Below, piece after piece: positions 25,599 through 35,071 of a DNA stretch of 64,000 bases. The translations under genes were made by a program, and so were the position numbers. The notes below the pieces were generated by a model, which saw nothing but the letters and a program-made list of their open reading frames with translations, searched no databases and was not told where the DNA came from. The number at the start of each line of letters is the position of its first letter. Within the stretch, counting starts at the first letter, position 1. Source of the DNA: DASYQD01 sp036005845 (lineage in GTDB: Bacteria > Acidobacteriota > Thermoanaerobaculia > Multivoradales > JAIOJS01); contig DASYQD010000174.1 of the NCBI GenBank assembly GCA_036005845.1, positions 25,339-89,338 of the forward strand. The letters run 5' to 3'.

Positions 25599-26096
25599 CT
25601 ACCGGCCGAGGTCGATGCGCGAGCCGTCGAGCTCGCCTTCGGCGACGCTGTGCAGCGCCTGCGAGCGGAAGCCGCTGATGTAGTGATCCGCCTCGATACG
25701 GTAGCCGACGGCCTGGCGATCGAGCAGCCCGCGCAGGCGCGAGAGCAGGCGCAGGTTGTCGAGCTGGATGACGATCTGCTCGTTGCTCATCCCGTGCGCC
25801 GGCACGTCGAGCGGCGTGCGCGTGCCGCCGACGCCGACGCGCTCACCGCCGAGGAAGAAGGTGTAGACGCCGCGCTCGATGGGCAGACGGAAGCTGTTGG
25901 GGTTCTCGACCCGCAGGCCGATCACCAGCGACGACTGCAACAGGCCGACGTTCTCGAGGCCGACGTCGACGAGCGACACGCGCGGGCGCTCGAGATGAAG
26001 CGCCGCGCAGCCGCCGACGGCGAGCGGCAGCAGGAGGACGAGCACCGTCCCGACGAGGCGACGCGAGGGACCGGTGGTTGACGAGTGGGTGGGCAT
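25599..26096 (-). CDS. LEA type 2 (LEA14-like) lipoprotein
   Basis: 165 residues. The signal peptide ends in LAVGGC (lipobox), so it should be lipidated by Lnt-type processing and anchored in a membrane. The mature domain has NVGLLQSSLVIGLRVENPNSF, the conserved WHy/LEA_2 pattern, and alternating strands up to the end. LEA_2 domains are linked to desiccation and stress tolerance or to envelope proteins, but a precise role is unknown. ATG 26096 is preferred over an upstream in-frame start because it begins the signal peptide. Confidence 0.8.
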   Translation of the reverse strand: MPTHSSTTGPSRRLVGTVLVLLLPLAVGGCAALHLERPRVSLVDVGLENVGLLQSSLVIGLRVENPNSFRLPIERGVYTFFLGGERVGVGGTRTPLDVPAHGMSNEQIVIQLDNLRLLSRLRGLLDRQAVGYRIEADHYISGFRSQALHSVAEGELDGSRIDLGR

Positions 26097-26154
26097 GGCG
26101 TACCTCCGCGGCACGCAACACCGCAAGAGACGCGCCACCGGTCGGCCGCCGATG

Positions 26155-27162
26155 CTACGCCGCGCGGCCGCGCGACGCGTTCTTCGCCGTCGAGCGCTCG
26201 TGCAGCTCGGCGGGCTCGTGCTTCACCTCCACCGTGACCGCCTGCGGCCGCGCACGGTAGGTGGTGATGACCACGACGGCGCCGACGATGACCGCGGCCG
26301 CGATCAGCGTGCGGGCGGTGATCGGCTCGCCGGCGAGGGCCCAGCCGAGGAACACCGCCACCACCGGGTTGACGTACGCGTAGGTGGCGACGAGGGCCGG
26401 CGTCGTCACGCGCAGCAGCCATACGTAAGCGGTGAAGCCGACGAGCGAGCCGAAGACGACGAGGTAGCCGACGGCGAGCAGCGAGCGCGGCGAGGCCGCG
26501 GCGAGATCGAGGCGGTGCCACTCGCCCGAGACCAAGCCGGCGACGGCGAGGCACGCTCCACCGCCGAGCATCTCCATCGCGGTGCCGAGCAGCGGCGAGG
26601 GCGGCAGCGGCGCGCGCCGCGAGTAGAGCGATCCCGTCGCCCAGCAGAGGGCGCCGAAGAGCAGCACGCCGGCGCCCAGCGGGTCGACGCCATGGCCGCC
26701 GGCGAAACGCCCCGGACCGACGAGCAGCGCTACGCCGGCGAGGCCGAGACCGATGCCGAGCAGCACCTGCACCGGCGGCCGCCGCCAGCCACGCCCCGCG
26801 CCGTCGAGCATCACCATCCAGAGCGGCACCGTGGCGACGAGCAGCGCCGCCAGCCCCGAGGGCACGCGCTGCTCGGCGAAGACGACACCGCCGTTGCCGC
26901 CCATCAGCAGCAGCCCGCCGACCACCACCGCCGAGCGCCAGTGCAGGCGCGTCGGCTTCGGCTCGCCGCGGCGGCGCGCCCACACGTAGAGCAGCGCGCC
27001 GGCGATGAGAAAGCGGCTCGCCGCCATCCAGAACGGCGGCAGCGACTGGATCGCGAACTTGATGGCGAGGTAGGTCGAGCCCCACAACACGTACACCGCC
27101 GCGAAAGCGCTGGCGATGCGCATGCGGCTCGGCCGGCCCGCGGCGGCGAGAGCGGCGGTCAC
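26155..27162 (-). CDS. EamA/DMT-family transporter
   Basis: 335 residues with ten hydrophobic helices in two EamA repeats (repeat 1 starting VLWGSTYLAIKFAI, repeat 2 around GALCWATGSLYSRRAP). This is the drug/metabolite exporter layout close to YedA. It probably exports amino acids or other small metabolites. The GTG start at 27162 overlaps the stop of the Lrp-type regulator as GTGA, so the two are coupled, and the regulator probably controls this exporter, as with other Lrp/AsnC-exporter pairs. Confidence 0.9.
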   Translation of the reverse strand: MTAALAAAGRPSRMRIASAFAAVYVLWGSTYLAIKFAIQSLPPFWMAASRFLIAGALLYVWARRRGEPKPTRLHWRSAVVVGGLLLMGGNGGVVFAEQRVPSGLAALLVATVPLWMVMLDGAGRGWRRPPVQVLLGIGLGLAGVALLVGPGRFAGGHGVDPLGAGVLLFGALCWATGSLYSRRAPLPPSPLLGTAMEMLGGGACLAVAGLVSGEWHRLDLAAASPRSLLAVGYLVVFGSLVGFTAYVWLLRVTTPALVATYAYVNPVVAVFLGWALAGEPITARTLIAAAVIVGAVVVITTYRARPQAVTVEVKHEPAELHERSTAKNASRGRAA

Positions 27163-27665
27163 GACACCGCTTCCAGCGTCGCGGGAGTGCTCTCCGGCTC
27201 CGGCAGCGGCAGCCGCGCGTCCTCCTTGATGGTGTCGAGCACGATCGTCGTGCGCGTCGAGCGCACCGGCGGCACGGCGCCGAACTTCTCGCGCAGCAGC
27301 TTGCCGAGGTGCTCGGGGTCGGCGGCGCGCACCTTCACCAGGTAGCAGTCCTCGCCGGCGACGTGGTGCACCTCCTGCACCTCCGGGATGGCGGCGAGCT
27401 GGTCGCCGGTGGTGCCGTCGCCTACCCGTTCGTCCGAGCGCACGAAGACGAAAGCGAGGAGGCCGTAGCCGAGCGGCCGCGGCGCCAGGCGCGCGCCGTA
27501 GCCCGCGACCAGACCGCGCGCCTCGAGCTTGCGCAGCCGTTCGAGAGTGGCAGAGGGAGCAAGATTCACCTGGCGGGCGATCTCGGCGTTGGAGATGCGG
27601 GCGTTGACCTGCAGAAGCCCCAGCATCCGCAGGTCGGTGTCGTCGATCGTTCCGTCGAATGCCAT
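27159..27665 (-). CDS. Lrp/AsnC-family transcriptional regulator
   Basis: About 168 residues. An N-terminal winged helix-turn-helix (IDDTDLRMLGLLQVNAR, SNAEIARQVNLAPSATLERL) is joined to a RAM/ligand-binding domain (VQEVHHVAGEDCYLVKV) and a 20-residue Pro-rich tail. Family members bind amino acids and act as octamers or dimers on promoters. ATG 27665 is preferred; GTG at 27671 would add two residues. It is translationally coupled to the EamA transporter downstream and divergent from tamA, so it could act on either promoter. Confidence 0.92.
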   Translation of the reverse strand: MAFDGTIDDTDLRMLGLLQVNARISNAEIARQVNLAPSATLERLRKLEARGLVAGYGARLAPRPLGYGLLAFVFVRSDERVGDGTTGDQLAAIPEVQEVHHVAGEDCYLVKVRAADPEHLGKLLREKFGAVPPVRSTRTTIVLDTIKEDARLPLPEPESTPATLEAVS

Positions 27666-27805
27666 GTCCACAGAATAATCGGCTGCAAATCGCCTGTCAA
27701 TGCGAACTTAGTGCGTCGAGGGCAAAAGCAACGGGTCGCCCCACCAGTCCACACCCAGCGGGCGACGGCGCCGGTTGGCACATAGTTTGTAGCCGCGGCC
27801 GCGCG

Positions 27806-29644
27806 ATGGCGTTAGAGCGCCGGGGCGCCCTGGGGGCGGTGGTGCGGGAGTGGGCGTGCGCCCGGCCTCGGCGCGAAGCGCCTCGTCGCCGCGCGGTCTC
27901 CGCGCTCGGCTTCACCGCGCTCCTGGGCTTTCTCGCGCTTGCCGGCGTCGCGCCGGCCGCCGCGGTCGACGTGAAGGTCGAGATCGAGGGTGTCAAGGGC
28001 GCCGTCGAGGACAACGTCCGCGCCCTGCTCTCGATCGCCCAGGCCAAGGACCCGTCGCACGACCGCGTCCACCAGCTCCACAACCAGGCGGTCGGCGACA
28101 TCGAACGTGCCCTGCAGCCGTTCGGTTATTACAAACCGACGGTCGACGCGTCGCTGAAGGAGGAGGGCGGCCGCTTCGTCGCCCATTACGACATCGACCC
28201 CGGTCCGCTCCTCCGCCTCGCCGGCGTCGACCTGCAACTCGCCGGCGGCGGCGCGGGCGACAAGGGCTTCCGCAAGATCGTCCAGCAGTTCCCGCTCCGC
28301 CGCGGCAGCCCGCTCGTGCACGGGTCGTACGAGGCCGGCAAGCAGTCGCTGGTCGACTACGCCGCCGCGCACGGCTACCTCGAGGCCGACTTCACGCAGC
28401 ACGAGATCCGTGTCGACCTCGCCGCCTACACCGCGCGCGTGCGGCTCGCCTTCTACACCGGCCCGCAGTACGCCTTCGGCGAAGTCACCTTCGACGAGGC
28501 GATGCTCGACCCCGACCTGCTCTACGGCTACCTGCCGTTCAAGCCCGGCGAGCCGTTCGACCTGAGGAAGCTGCTGCAGCTCCAGGACGCGCTCTCCTCC
28601 ACTCCCTACTTCCGCCGCGTCGAGGTGCTGCCGAAGGAGGACGAGGCGGTCGACCGCCGCGTGCCCATCCACGTCTCGCTGGTGCCGGCGCGCCGCGAGC
28701 GGTTGTCGTTCGGCCTCGGCTACGGCCCCGATACCGGCGCCCGCGGCACCCTCGGCATCGACGTGCGGCGGGTCAACCGCCGCGGCCACCGCGCCGAGGC
28801 GCTGATCAACGCCTCGCAGGTCGAGCAGCACTTCAGCACTACCTACCTGGTGCCGAAGTCGGCGGCGCGCACCGACTACACGACCTACTCGCTCGGCTAC
28901 GAGGACGTCGCCACCGACACCGAGAAGCACCGCGGCGGCATCGCCTCCGCCGGCCTCGACCGCGCCCGCGGCAAGTGGCGCCAGCACTTCGACCTCGCCT
29001 ACCTGCTCGAGACCTTCACCGTCGGCCCCGACTCCGCGAACGCCAAGCTGCTGATGCCGGAGGCGACGGTGTCGCTGCTGCAGGCCGACGACGTGCTCTA
29101 TCCGCTGCACGGCCGCAAGATCCGCCTGCAGCTGCGCGCAGCGAACGAGGCGACGCTCTCCACCGCCACGTTCCTGCAGGGGATCGCCGAGGCGAAGTAC
29201 GTGCAGCGGATCGCCGGTCCGATCCGCGGCCTGGCACGCGTGCGCCTCGGCTACACCGAGACGCAGAACTTCCACGAGCTGCCCTCGTCGCTGCGCTTCT
29301 TCGCCGGCGGCGACCAGAGCGTGCGCGGCTACGGCTTCCAGGAGCTGACGCCGCGCCGCAACGGGCTGCCCACCGGCGGCGATGCGCTGATGGAGTTCAG
29401 CGTCGAGTTCGATGCGCTGCTGCTGAGCTTCCGCAACTTCGGCCGCTTCGGCGCCGCCGTCTTCTACGACAGCGGCAACGCGCTCGACCGGCTGGTGGTC
29501 GGCGAAGGCGGTCTCAAGTCCGGCGCCGGCGTCGGCCTCCGCTGGCTCTCACCGGTGGGCCTCGTGCGCGCCGACGTCGCCTTTGCGCTCGACGAGCCGA
29601 ACACGCCGATGCGCTTCCACTTCTCGCTCGGCCCCGATCTCTGA
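27806..29644 (+). CDS. tamA: TamA-like outer-membrane protein (BamA superfamily)
   Basis: 612 residues. After a signal sequence (LLGFLALAGVAPAAA) come about three POTRA-like domains (VDVKVEIEGVKGAVEDNV, GPLLRLAGVDLQLAG, QYAFGEVTFDEAMLDPDLL). From about residue 290 there is a 16-strand-type barrel region with the conserved FFAGGDQSVRGYGFQEL motif of the Omp85 L6 loop and a C-terminal aromatic-ending strand (RFHFSLGPDL). With TamB it inserts or transports outer-membrane components. The ATG at 27806 gives the signal peptide; a longer frame exists upstream. The stop is 10 bp before tamB. Confidence 0.93.
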   Translation: MALERRGALGAVVREWACARPRREAPRRRAVSALGFTALLGFLALAGVAPAAAVDVKVEIEGVKGAVEDNVRALLSIAQAKDPSHDRVHQLHNQAVGDIERALQPFGYYKPTVDASLKEEGGRFVAHYDIDPGPLLRLAGVDLQLAGGGAGDKGFRKIVQQFPLRRGSPLVHGSYEAGKQSLVDYAAAHGYLEADFTQHEIRVDLAAYTARVRLAFYTGPQYAFGEVTFDEAMLDPDLLYGYLPFKPGEPFDLRKLLQLQDALSSTPYFRRVEVLPKEDEAVDRRVPIHVSLVPARRERLSFGLGYGPDTGARGTLGIDVRRVNRRGHRAEALINASQVEQHFSTTYLVPKSAARTDYTTYSLGYEDVATDTEKHRGGIASAGLDRARGKWRQHFDLAYLLETFTVGPDSANAKLLMPEATVSLLQADDVLYPLHGRKIRLQLRAANEATLSTATFLQGIAEAKYVQRIAGPIRGLARVRLGYTETQNFHELPSSLRFFAGGDQSVRGYGFQELTPRRNGLPTGGDALMEFSVEFDALLLSFRNFGRFGAAVFYDSGNALDRLVVGEGGLKSGAGVGLRWLSPVGLVRADVAFALDEPNTPMRFHFSLGPDL

Positions 29645-29654
29645 CGCCACGGCG

Positions 29655-32600
29655 ATGAGCGAGCCCGACGAGCCCGAGATCACGCGCAGCACGCAGCCGG
29701 CGTTGCAGCCGCCGCCGCGGCGTTGGAGCCGCCGTCGTCGCGTCGGGGTATGGACGGCGGCCGCCCTCGTGCTGCTGCTCGGGCTCGCCGTCGCGCTGCT
29801 GCTGTGGGCGGTGAGCACTCGCGCCGGCGCGCGCTTCGTCTTCGCGCGCGTCTCGGCGCTGCTGCCCGGCAAGCTCGAGGCGCGCTCGATCGAGGGCCCC
29901 ATCCGCGGCCCGCTGGTGCTGCGCGATCTCCACTACCAGACCGAGCGCTTCGACGTCACCATCGCCGAGGCGCGCCTGCAGTGGCACATGGCGCGGCTGC
30001 GCCGCCGCACGCTCGACATCGAGTCGCTCGCCGTGCGCGGCGTGCGGGTGCGCATCCTGCCCAGCGAGGTGGTCACCGAGCGCAAGCTGAACGACATCGA
30101 CCTGCGCTACAACGTGGTGGTGCGCGCGCTGCGCGTCGACGACGTGCAGATCGAGCGGCCGGGTTCTTCCAACCAAACCGGAGCCGGCGGCAGGCCCGTC
30201 GTCATCGACCGCATCACCATGAAGACCGGCGAGTGGCGCGACCGCCTGCTCATCGAGGACATCGACGTCGTCTCGCCCGACGTCGACTTCGACGCCCGCG
30301 GCTGGCTGCGGCCGAAGGGCGACTACCCGCTCGACCTGCAGGTGGTGTGGGCCTACCGGCCACCCGAGAAGCGCGCGCCGCTGGCGGGCCGCGGTCACGT
30401 CTTCGGCACGCTGCGCGCGCTGCGGCTCGACCAGAAGCTGGAGAAGCCGTCGCCGGCGACGATCCGCGGCACGCTGGCCGAGGCGCTGTTCGATCCGCGC
30501 TTCACCGGCGAGGCGGACTTCCGGGACCTCCTGCCGCGGCTCTACGCGCCCACCTCGCCGGTGACGCGCGCCACCGGCCACGTCACCTTCACCGACGCGA
30601 CGCTGGCGAAGTTCACCGCCACCGCCCGGGGCCGCGTCGACGTCGAGGACTGGGGCACGGCCGACGTCGACGCCCGCCTGACGCGCGACGGCGACACCTG
30701 GCACTTCGACCCGCTGGTGGCGAAGCGCCCGAATGCGCAAGGGCACATCACCTGGGTCGGCGACTTCGTCTTCCCCGCCGACAAGCCGTCGCGCTTCGCC
30801 GGGCGCGCCGAGTGGCTGCGGATGACGTGGCCGATCGACGCCCGCGATCCCGCCGTGCGCAGCTCCTCCGGCACCGCGCGCCTCGAGGGCAACGTCGACG
30901 ACTACCGCCTCGTCGTCGACGGCACCTTCGCCTTCCCCAACTTCCCGGCCGGCCGCTGGCAGGGCACGGCGCGCGGCAACCGCACGCAGCTCGTCGCCGA
31001 GACGGTCGAAGGGCGCGTGCTCGGCGGCCGCGTCGCCGGCAGCGCGCGCGTGCGCTGGAAGCCGTCGACCACCTGGAGCGTCAACGCCACCGCCTACGGC
31101 ATCGACCCGCACGCGACGTGGAGCGTGGTGCCGGCGGCGCTCTCCGGCGGCGCCTGGCGCATCGTCGGCCACGGCGACCAGCGGGCGATGGTGGTGCAGA
31201 GCCTGCGCGTCGACAACCCGCACGGCGCGCTGATCGCCAGCGGCGGCTTCGCGTGGGAGCCGACCTTCACCTGGCACGCCGACGCGACGACACGCGGCAT
31301 CAGCCCGGCGGCGCTCTTCCCGCAGGTGCCTGCCGGGTTCGCCCGCGGCGACTGGCACGTCGTCGGCCGCGGCACGGACAAGCGCGCCGCGCTCGAGCGC
31401 GTCGAGGGCGCCTTCCTCGGCGGCATGGTCGACGCCGCCGGCACCGTGGCCTGGGACCCGAGCGTGTCGTGGTCACTCGCCGGCAACGCGCACAACCTCG
31501 ACCCGTCGCGTGCCTTCGCCGGTTGGAACGGCAACGTCAGCGGCGCCTTCCGCACCCACGGCGAGACGGTGCGCGGCGAACCCAGCGGCGAGGTGCTGGT
31601 CGAGAACGTCACCGGCACCTTGCGCGACCGCGAGCTGGTGGCGCACGGCACGGTGCTGCTCGGCGACGGCGCGGTGGGCCTGTCGAACGTCGAAGGCTCG
31701 TGGGGACCGGCGCGGCTGGCGCTCACCGGCGAGATCTCGCCGCGGCTCGGGCTCGGCTTCGACGTGCAGGCGCTCGACCTGGCGACCCTCGATACGCGCG
31801 CCAGTGGCGTCGTCACCGCGCGCGGCACCGTGCGCGGCGCGGCGACGGCGCCGGTGATCGACGCCACCATGTCGGGCACCAACGTCGGCTGGACCACCCA
31901 CAAGGCGGCGACGCTCGAGGGGCGCTTCGCGCTCGACCTCGCGCCCGGCGGCGTCATCGACCTCGACTTGACGGGCACCGATCTGCACATCGGCGCCGAG
32001 AAGCTCGACACCATGGTGCTGCAGGCGAAAGGAACGCGCGAGGCGCATACCATCACCGTCTCGGCGCGCGGCGAGGACGAGGCGTTCGACCTCGCCGCCA
32101 GCGGCGGCTTCCCGTCGACGCCGGGGCCGGGCCTGCCAACGAGCGCCGCCGCCGCGTCGCAGCTGGTGTGGACGGGTACCCTGACGCGGCTCAGCGCCGA
32201 GGCGGAAGAAACCGGGCGCTGGGAGCTGGCCGGACCGACGCCGATGACCTTCGGCGCCAGCGAGGCCCGCGTGCAGGGGATGTGCTGGGTGTCCTCGGGC
32301 GCGCGGCTCTGCGCCGACCTCGATTGGCGCGCCGCGGGCAACCCGCGCGGCGAGGCGCTCAACGTCAACGCCACCGCCACCGAGCTGCCGCTGCGCCTCT
32401 TCGCGCGCCTGCTGCCGCCCGATCTCATGGTCGCCGGCACCGTCAGCGGCGACGTGCACCTGCGCAGCGCCGCGGGCGGCGTGCTGGTGGGCGAGGCGTT
32501 GCTGCGGCCGAGCGCCGGCACGGCCATCTGGAGCGCCAGCCGCGGCGAGGAGATCAAGCTCGAGCTCCAGGGCGGCGAGGTGCGTCTCGTCGCCGATGCC

Positions 32601-34241
32601 GCTGGCGTGGCGATCGGCGGCAAGGTGGAGCTGGCGCAAGCCGGCCAGCCCGCCGGCAGCGTGCAGGGCTCGGTGAACCTGCCCGGCTTCCGCATCGGCC
32701 GGGCCGCCGCCGAGCAGCCGCTGCTCGGGCACCTCACGGCACAGCTCAATGATCTGCACTTCCTGCAGGCGGTGGTGCCGGTGCTCGGCGCCACCAGCGG
32801 ACAGGCGACCGCCGACCTCGCGCTCTCGGGCACGCTGGCGGCGCCCGGCATCGCCGGCAGCGCCCACGTCACCGGCGCCGCCGCCGAGGTGCCGAGCCTC
32901 GGCTTGAAGCTCACGGACATCGAGGTCACCGCCAGCGGCGACGGCAGCGGTCCGCTCAAGATCGACGGCAGCCTGCGCTCCGGCGAGGGCACGCTGAAGA
33001 TCACCGGCACCTCGCCGCTGCTGCCGAGCCAGGGGCATCCGCTGCGCCTCGACTTGAAGGGCGAACGCGTGCAGCTCGCCAACGTCGAGGAGGCGCGCAT
33101 CCTCGCCAACCCCGACCTGCAGATCGCCTACGACGGCGCGCTGCTGCGGGTCGCCGGCGCGGTCCGCGTGCCGCAGGCGCAGCTCACCTACAAGGCCGGC
33201 AAGGTGGACGTGGTCGAGCCTTCGCGCGACGTCGTCTTCGTCGGCGCGCAGGTGCCGAAGGCCGTCGACATCGGCATGACCATCGAGGCCCGCGTCGTCG
33301 TCATCCTCGGCAGCGACGTCAAGCTCTCCGCCGAAGGCCTGGAGACCAAGCTGCGCGGCGCCGTGACGGTGATCGAAGACCCCGAGCAGGGGACCAAGGC
33401 CACCGGCCAGCTCGAGCTCTCCGAGGGCACCTTCAAGGCGTACGGCCAGGACCTGGTGATCGAGCACGGGCGGCTCTACTTCGCCGGCGGCCCCATCTAC
33501 GACCCCGGCATCGACGTGCGCGCCTACCGCAAGATCGCCGATGAGAACCTGACGGCGGGGATCAACGCCCGCGGCACGCTGAAGGCACCCGAGGTGTCGG
33601 TATGGGCCGAGCCGACGATGAGCGACAGTGAGGCGCTCTCCTACCTGCTGCTCGGCCGGCCGCTCGAGTCGACGAACCAACAGGAGGGCAGCATGCTCGC
33701 CAACGCCGCCACCAGCCTCGGCATCCGCGGCGGCAACCTGCTGGCGAAGAAGCTCGGCGCCGCGCTCGGCCTGCAGGAGGCGAGCATCGTGCCCGGCAAC
33801 ACGCTGCAGGAGGCGGCGTTCGTCATCGGCAAGTACCTCTCGCCGCGCCTCTACGTGAGCTACGGCATCGGCCTCTTCGACGCCAGCAGCACGCTGCGGG
33901 TGCGCTACCTGATCAGCGAGCACCTCCACCTCGAGGCGCAGACGGGAGCGCGCACCAGCGGCGACGCGCTCTACACCGTCGAGCACGGGCCGCCGTCGCG
34001 CGAGGAGATGCGCCGGCGCTTCCGCCAGCGCGACCTGCCGCGCATCAAGCCCGAAGAGCTGTCGACGCCGCCCAAGGTGCCGGTGGGCGCCGAGGGTGAG
34101 AAGCAGCCCACAGGCTCGTCGTCGACCGCGGCGGAAGCGGCAAAGGCCTCCAACCAGGCGCAGCGCGCGGTGCGGCAGACCGAGCAGGCCAAGCAGCCGG
34201 CGCCGCTGCCGAGCCCGACGCCGACTCCGACGCCGCACTAG
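29655..34241 (+). CDS. tamB: TamB-like translocation and assembly protein
   Basis: 1528 residues. A basic N-terminus and one transmembrane anchor (about 32-53, VWTAAALVLLLGLAVALLLW) precede a very long beta-helical periplasmic region and the C-terminal DUF490/TamB domain. The signature GQDLVIEHGRLYFAGGPIYD and EALSYLLLGRPLES, near residues 1265-1340, is diagnostic. It ends in a Pro/Thr tail after a charged segment. TamB bridges the periplasm to TamA and is implicated in phospholipid transfer to the outer membrane. Its stop overlaps the stop of the convergent antitoxin gene through a CTAG palindrome. Confidence 0.93.
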   Translation: MSEPDEPEITRSTQPALQPPPRRWSRRRRVGVWTAAALVLLLGLAVALLLWAVSTRAGARFVFARVSALLPGKLEARSIEGPIRGPLVLRDLHYQTERFDVTIAEARLQWHMARLRRRTLDIESLAVRGVRVRILPSEVVTERKLNDIDLRYNVVVRALRVDDVQIERPGSSNQTGAGGRPVVIDRITMKTGEWRDRLLIEDIDVVSPDVDFDARGWLRPKGDYPLDLQVVWAYRPPEKRAPLAGRGHVFGTLRALRLDQKLEKPSPATIRGTLAEALFDPRFTGEADFRDLLPRLYAPTSPVTRATGHVTFTDATLAKFTATARGRVDVEDWGTADVDARLTRDGDTWHFDPLVAKRPNAQGHITWVGDFVFPADKPSRFAGRAEWLRMTWPIDARDPAVRSSSGTARLEGNVDDYRLVVDGTFAFPNFPAGRWQGTARGNRTQLVAETVEGRVLGGRVAGSARVRWKPSTTWSVNATAYGIDPHATWSVVPAALSGGAWRIVGHGDQRAMVVQSLRVDNPHGALIASGGFAWEPTFTWHADATTRGISPAALFPQVPAGFARGDWHVVGRGTDKRAALERVEGAFLGGMVDAAGTVAWDPSVSWSLAGNAHNLDPSRAFAGWNGNVSGAFRTHGETVRGEPSGEVLVENVTGTLRDRELVAHGTVLLGDGAVGLSNVEGSWGPARLALTGEISPRLGLGFDVQALDLATLDTRASGVVTARGTVRGAATAPVIDATMSGTNVGWTTHKAATLEGRFALDLAPGGVIDLDLTGTDLHIGAEKLDTMVLQAKGTREAHTITVSARGEDEAFDLAASGGFPSTPGPGLPTSAAAASQLVWTGTLTRLSAEAEETGRWELAGPTPMTFGASEARVQGMCWVSSGARLCADLDWRAAGNPRGEALNVNATATELPLRLFARLLPPDLMVAGTVSGDVHLRSAAGGVLVGEALLRPSAGTAIWSASRGEEIKLELQGGEVRLVADAAGVAIGGKVELAQAGQPAGSVQGSVNLPGFRIGRAAAEQPLLGHLTAQLNDLHFLQAVVPVLGATSGQATADLALSGTLAAPGIAGSAHVTGAAAEVPSLGLKLTDIEVTASGDGSGPLKIDGSLRSGEGTLKITGTSPLLPSQGHPLRLDLKGERVQLANVEEARILANPDLQIAYDGALLRVAGAVRVPQAQLTYKAGKVDVVEPSRDVVFVGAQVPKAVDIGMTIEARVVVILGSDVKLSAEGLETKLRGAVTVIEDPEQGTKATGQLELSEGTFKAYGQDLVIEHGRLYFAGGPIYDPGIDVRAYRKIADENLTAGINARGTLKAPEVSVWAEPTMSDSEALSYLLLGRPLESTNQQEGSMLANAATSLGIRGGNLLAKKLGAALGLQEASIVPGNTLQEAAFVIGKYLSPRLYVSYGIGLFDASSTLRVRYLISEHLHLEAQTGARTSGDALYTVEHGPPSREEMRRRFRQRDLPRIKPEELSTPPKVPVGAEGEKQPTGSSSTAAEAAKASNQAQRAVRQTEQAKQPAPLPSPTPTPTPH

Positions 34242-34636
34242 GCCTGACGCGACTCAGGCGCGAAGCGGCGAACCCTGCTTGCCGGCCGAGCATCGGATCG
34301 GCGGCCACGCTTGCGCGCAGCCGGCACCCCTTTGATGACCTTGCCGACCCTTTCCGGAGAGGCGCCAAGTCGGAGGAGCGAGCCGACCAGAAGATCGAGC
34401 GAGACCGCGGGATCGCCGGCCTCCATTTTCGCCACTCGCGACTGGCTGGAGCCCACGAGCTTCGCGGCTTGCTCCTGAGTGAGTGCCGCGCTCTTGCGTT
34501 GCTCGCGCAGCAGCTTGGCGAGCGCGATCTTCATGTCGATGATGGCCATCTCGGCGTCACTGAGGCCGAGAAACTCCTGGACGGTAGTGACACGGCCGCC
34601 GGCGGCCTGGATGCGCTTTCGAGTTGTGCTGTTCAT
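34238..34636 (-). CDS. XRE-family antitoxin-like regulator
   Basis: 132 residues. A helix-turn-helix XRE domain (about 50-105: LREQRKSAALTQEQAAKLVG, SSQSRVAKMEAGDP) follows an N-terminal segment with TTVQEFLGLSDAEMAIIDMK, a common N-terminal arm of HigA/XRE antitoxins paired with Gp49-like toxins. The C-terminus is basic and low-complexity. ATG 34636 was chosen since upstream frame sequence runs through the promoter. It is divergent from the toxin gene and separated from it by 46 bp holding a palindrome, so it probably represses both genes. Confidence 0.85.
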   Translation of the reverse strand: MNSTTRKRIQAAGGRVTTVQEFLGLSDAEMAIIDMKIALAKLLREQRKSAALTQEQAAKLVGSSQSRVAKMEAGDPAVSLDLLVGSLLRLGASPERVGKVIKGVPAARKRGRRSDARPASRVRRFAPESRQA

Positions 34637-34649
34637 GCCGAGGTCATAA

Positions 34650-34667
34650 TATGTCCGACCTGACATA
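34650..34667. promoter_or_regulatory. Palindromic operator in the divergent toxin-antitoxin promoter
   Basis: TATGTC and GACATA arms flank six bases. A second overlapping pair, AGGTC (34641-34645) and GACCT (34657-34661), is also present. The site sits in an unusually AT-rich 46-bp gap and overlaps a -10-like TATTAT on the antitoxin strand. Binding by the XRE protein is inferred. Confidence 0.55.
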
Positions 34668-34682
34668 AAGTCAAAGGCCAGC

Positions 34683-35018
34683 ATGGGCAAACACTTTGTC
34701 ATCATGGGAGGAGGGCTGACCACGCCGCCGCTCTCCACTGAGGCGCGGCGAGAGGCGGGTTTCCTCCTTCGGCAGCTGCAGGAGGGCGAGGTTGTGGCCA
34801 TGCCGAAGTCGCGCCCGATGCCGACCATCGGCCAGCGCTGTCATGAGTTGCGCATCCCCGCTGAGAACCTTACTTGGCGAATCGTCTACTACCTGGACGA
34901 CGATGCTGTCGTCGTTCTCGACGTCTTCGCCAAGAAGACGAGCTCCACGCCGAAATCGCTGATCGAGACCGCGAAGAAGCGTCTCCGCGCCTACTTAGAG
35001 GCGGTCGCGGATTCTTGA
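34683..35018 (+). CDS. Gp49-like/HigB-type toxin (RelE superfamily, DUF891)
   Basis: 111 residues matching the phage-derived Gp49-like toxin group: LSTEARREAGFLLRQLQEGE, MPKSRPMPTIGQRCHELRIP, TWRIVYYLDDDAVVVLDVFAKK and a C-terminal RLRAYLE. RelE-fold toxins usually cleave mRNA on the ribosome. The order is unusual: the partner XRE gene is divergent instead of directly downstream. Start 34683 is the first ATG; 34704 is possible and is preceded by no better site. The operator is 15 bp upstream. Confidence 0.85.
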   Translation: MGKHFVIMGGGLTTPPLSTEARREAGFLLRQLQEGEVVAMPKSRPMPTIGQRCHELRIPAENLTWRIVYYLDDDAVVVLDVFAKKTSSTPKSLIETAKKRLRAYLEAVADS

Positions 35019-35071
35019 GCTGCAGGCAACATCGAGCGGTGTTCGTCGGCGCTTCCGCTAGCATCATCACG

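Noticed and set aside
29723..32752. 1009-residue frame overlapping tamB in another frame
   Set aside because: Translation is Arg/Ala low-complexity. TamB in its own frame has its anchor and DUF490 end.
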